Shown here one piece after another: positions 5,867-6,058 of a stretch of DNA of 6,058 nt. The position numbers and the translations under genes are program-made. Every line of letters begins with the position of its first letter. Positions within the stretch are counted from its first letter, which is position 1. The notes below the pieces were generated by a model that was not told the DNA's origin, made no database searches, and worked only from the letters and a program-made list of their open reading frames with translations. The DNA comes from Clostridia bacterium. Its GTDB lineage: Bacteria; Bacillota_A; Clostridia; Oscillospirales; Acutalibacteraceae. Location: the NCBI GenBank assembly GCA_017547865.1, contig JAFYOA010000012.1, forward strand, positions 1 through 6,058. The letters are read 5' to 3'.

Positions 5867-6058
5867 TTAGAATTCTGCAGTACCGGTTGTACGGGGGAAC
5901 GGCAGGACATCGCGGATGTTGGAGATACCGGTCAGGTACATGACCATACGCTCGAAGCCCAGACCAAAGCCGGCGTGCTGGCAGCCGCCGTACTTACGAA
6001 GATCCAGATACCACCAGTAATCTTCGGGGTTCAGGCTCAGCTCGTTCATGCGTTCCAC
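5867..6058 (-). CDS. asnS: Asparaginyl-tRNA synthetase, C-terminal part
   Basis: Partial gene: the last 63 residues and the TAA stop are present, and the start lies beyond the right edge. The codon at 6058 is an internal GTG, not a start. AsnRS is a class IIb synthetase that charges tRNA-Asn with asparagine. The fragment contains the C-terminal half of the catalytic domain: [16 protein letters not shown] (residues 9-24 of the fragment), then class II motif 3, [10 protein letters not shown], whose arginine contacts ATP. It ends in [17 protein letters not shown], the usual AsnRS tail, which separates it from AspRS and LysRS. A strong hairpin terminator follows. Its presence suggests direct tRNA-Asn charging, though the amidotransferase route could coexist. 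Confidence 0.93.
   Translation of the reverse strand: MERMNELSLNPEDYWWYLDLRKYGGCQHAGFGLGFERMVMYLTGISNIRDVLPFPRTTGTAEF

Noticed and set aside
5857..5875. Two GAATTC hexamers flanking the asnS stop codon
   Set aside because: Short self-complementary hexamers this close can arise by chance, and the strong hairpin at 5763-5800 already explains termination.

Overview
The window carries four complete protein genes and two partial ones from a low-to-mid G+C Gram-positive bacterium, most likely a clostridial (Oscillospiraceae-like) anaerobe. This rests on a LytR-CpsA-Psr wall-anchoring protein, a CwlD-type muramoyl-alanine amidase, a Firmicutes-style RadA, strong AGGAG-type ribosome binding sites, consensus sigma-A-like promoters and U-tailed hairpin terminators. 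The genus cannot be fixed from the sequence alone.

Layout, left to right: (1) 1-642, minus strand: N-terminal 214 residues of an LCP-family protein, running off the left edge. (2) 643-932: divergent intergenic region with a near-consensus promoter for the LCP gene, overlapping inverted repeats and a 14-bp perfect palindrome in its leader, plus an extended -10 promoter facing right. (3) 933-1928, plus strand: cytoplasmic M19 (renal-dipeptidase family) dipeptidase, followed by a rho-independent terminator. (4) 1958-2104: a degenerate but precisely phased 18-bp repeat array between the convergent dipeptidase and radA genes, reaching into the radA stop codon. (5) 2094-3470, minus: radA. (6) 3526-4272, minus: cwlD-like amidase. 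(7) 4361-5644, minus: aspartate-aminotransferase-like PLP enzyme with its own terminator. (8) 5763-5800: perfect 14-bp hairpin terminator. (9) 5867-6058, minus: C-terminal 63 residues of asparaginyl-tRNA synthetase, running off the right edge.

The genes are mostly housekeeping: amino-acid and peptide metabolism, translation, recombination and cell wall. Apart from cwlD-radA, whose 55-bp gap contains no visible terminator, each gene appears to have its own transcription signals. Several long open frames lie antisense to the real genes; they are codon-phase shadows. No defence system, mobile element, CRISPR array or RNA gene was found. The least ordinary element is the repeat array in region (4), followed by the cre-like palindrome in the LCP leader.
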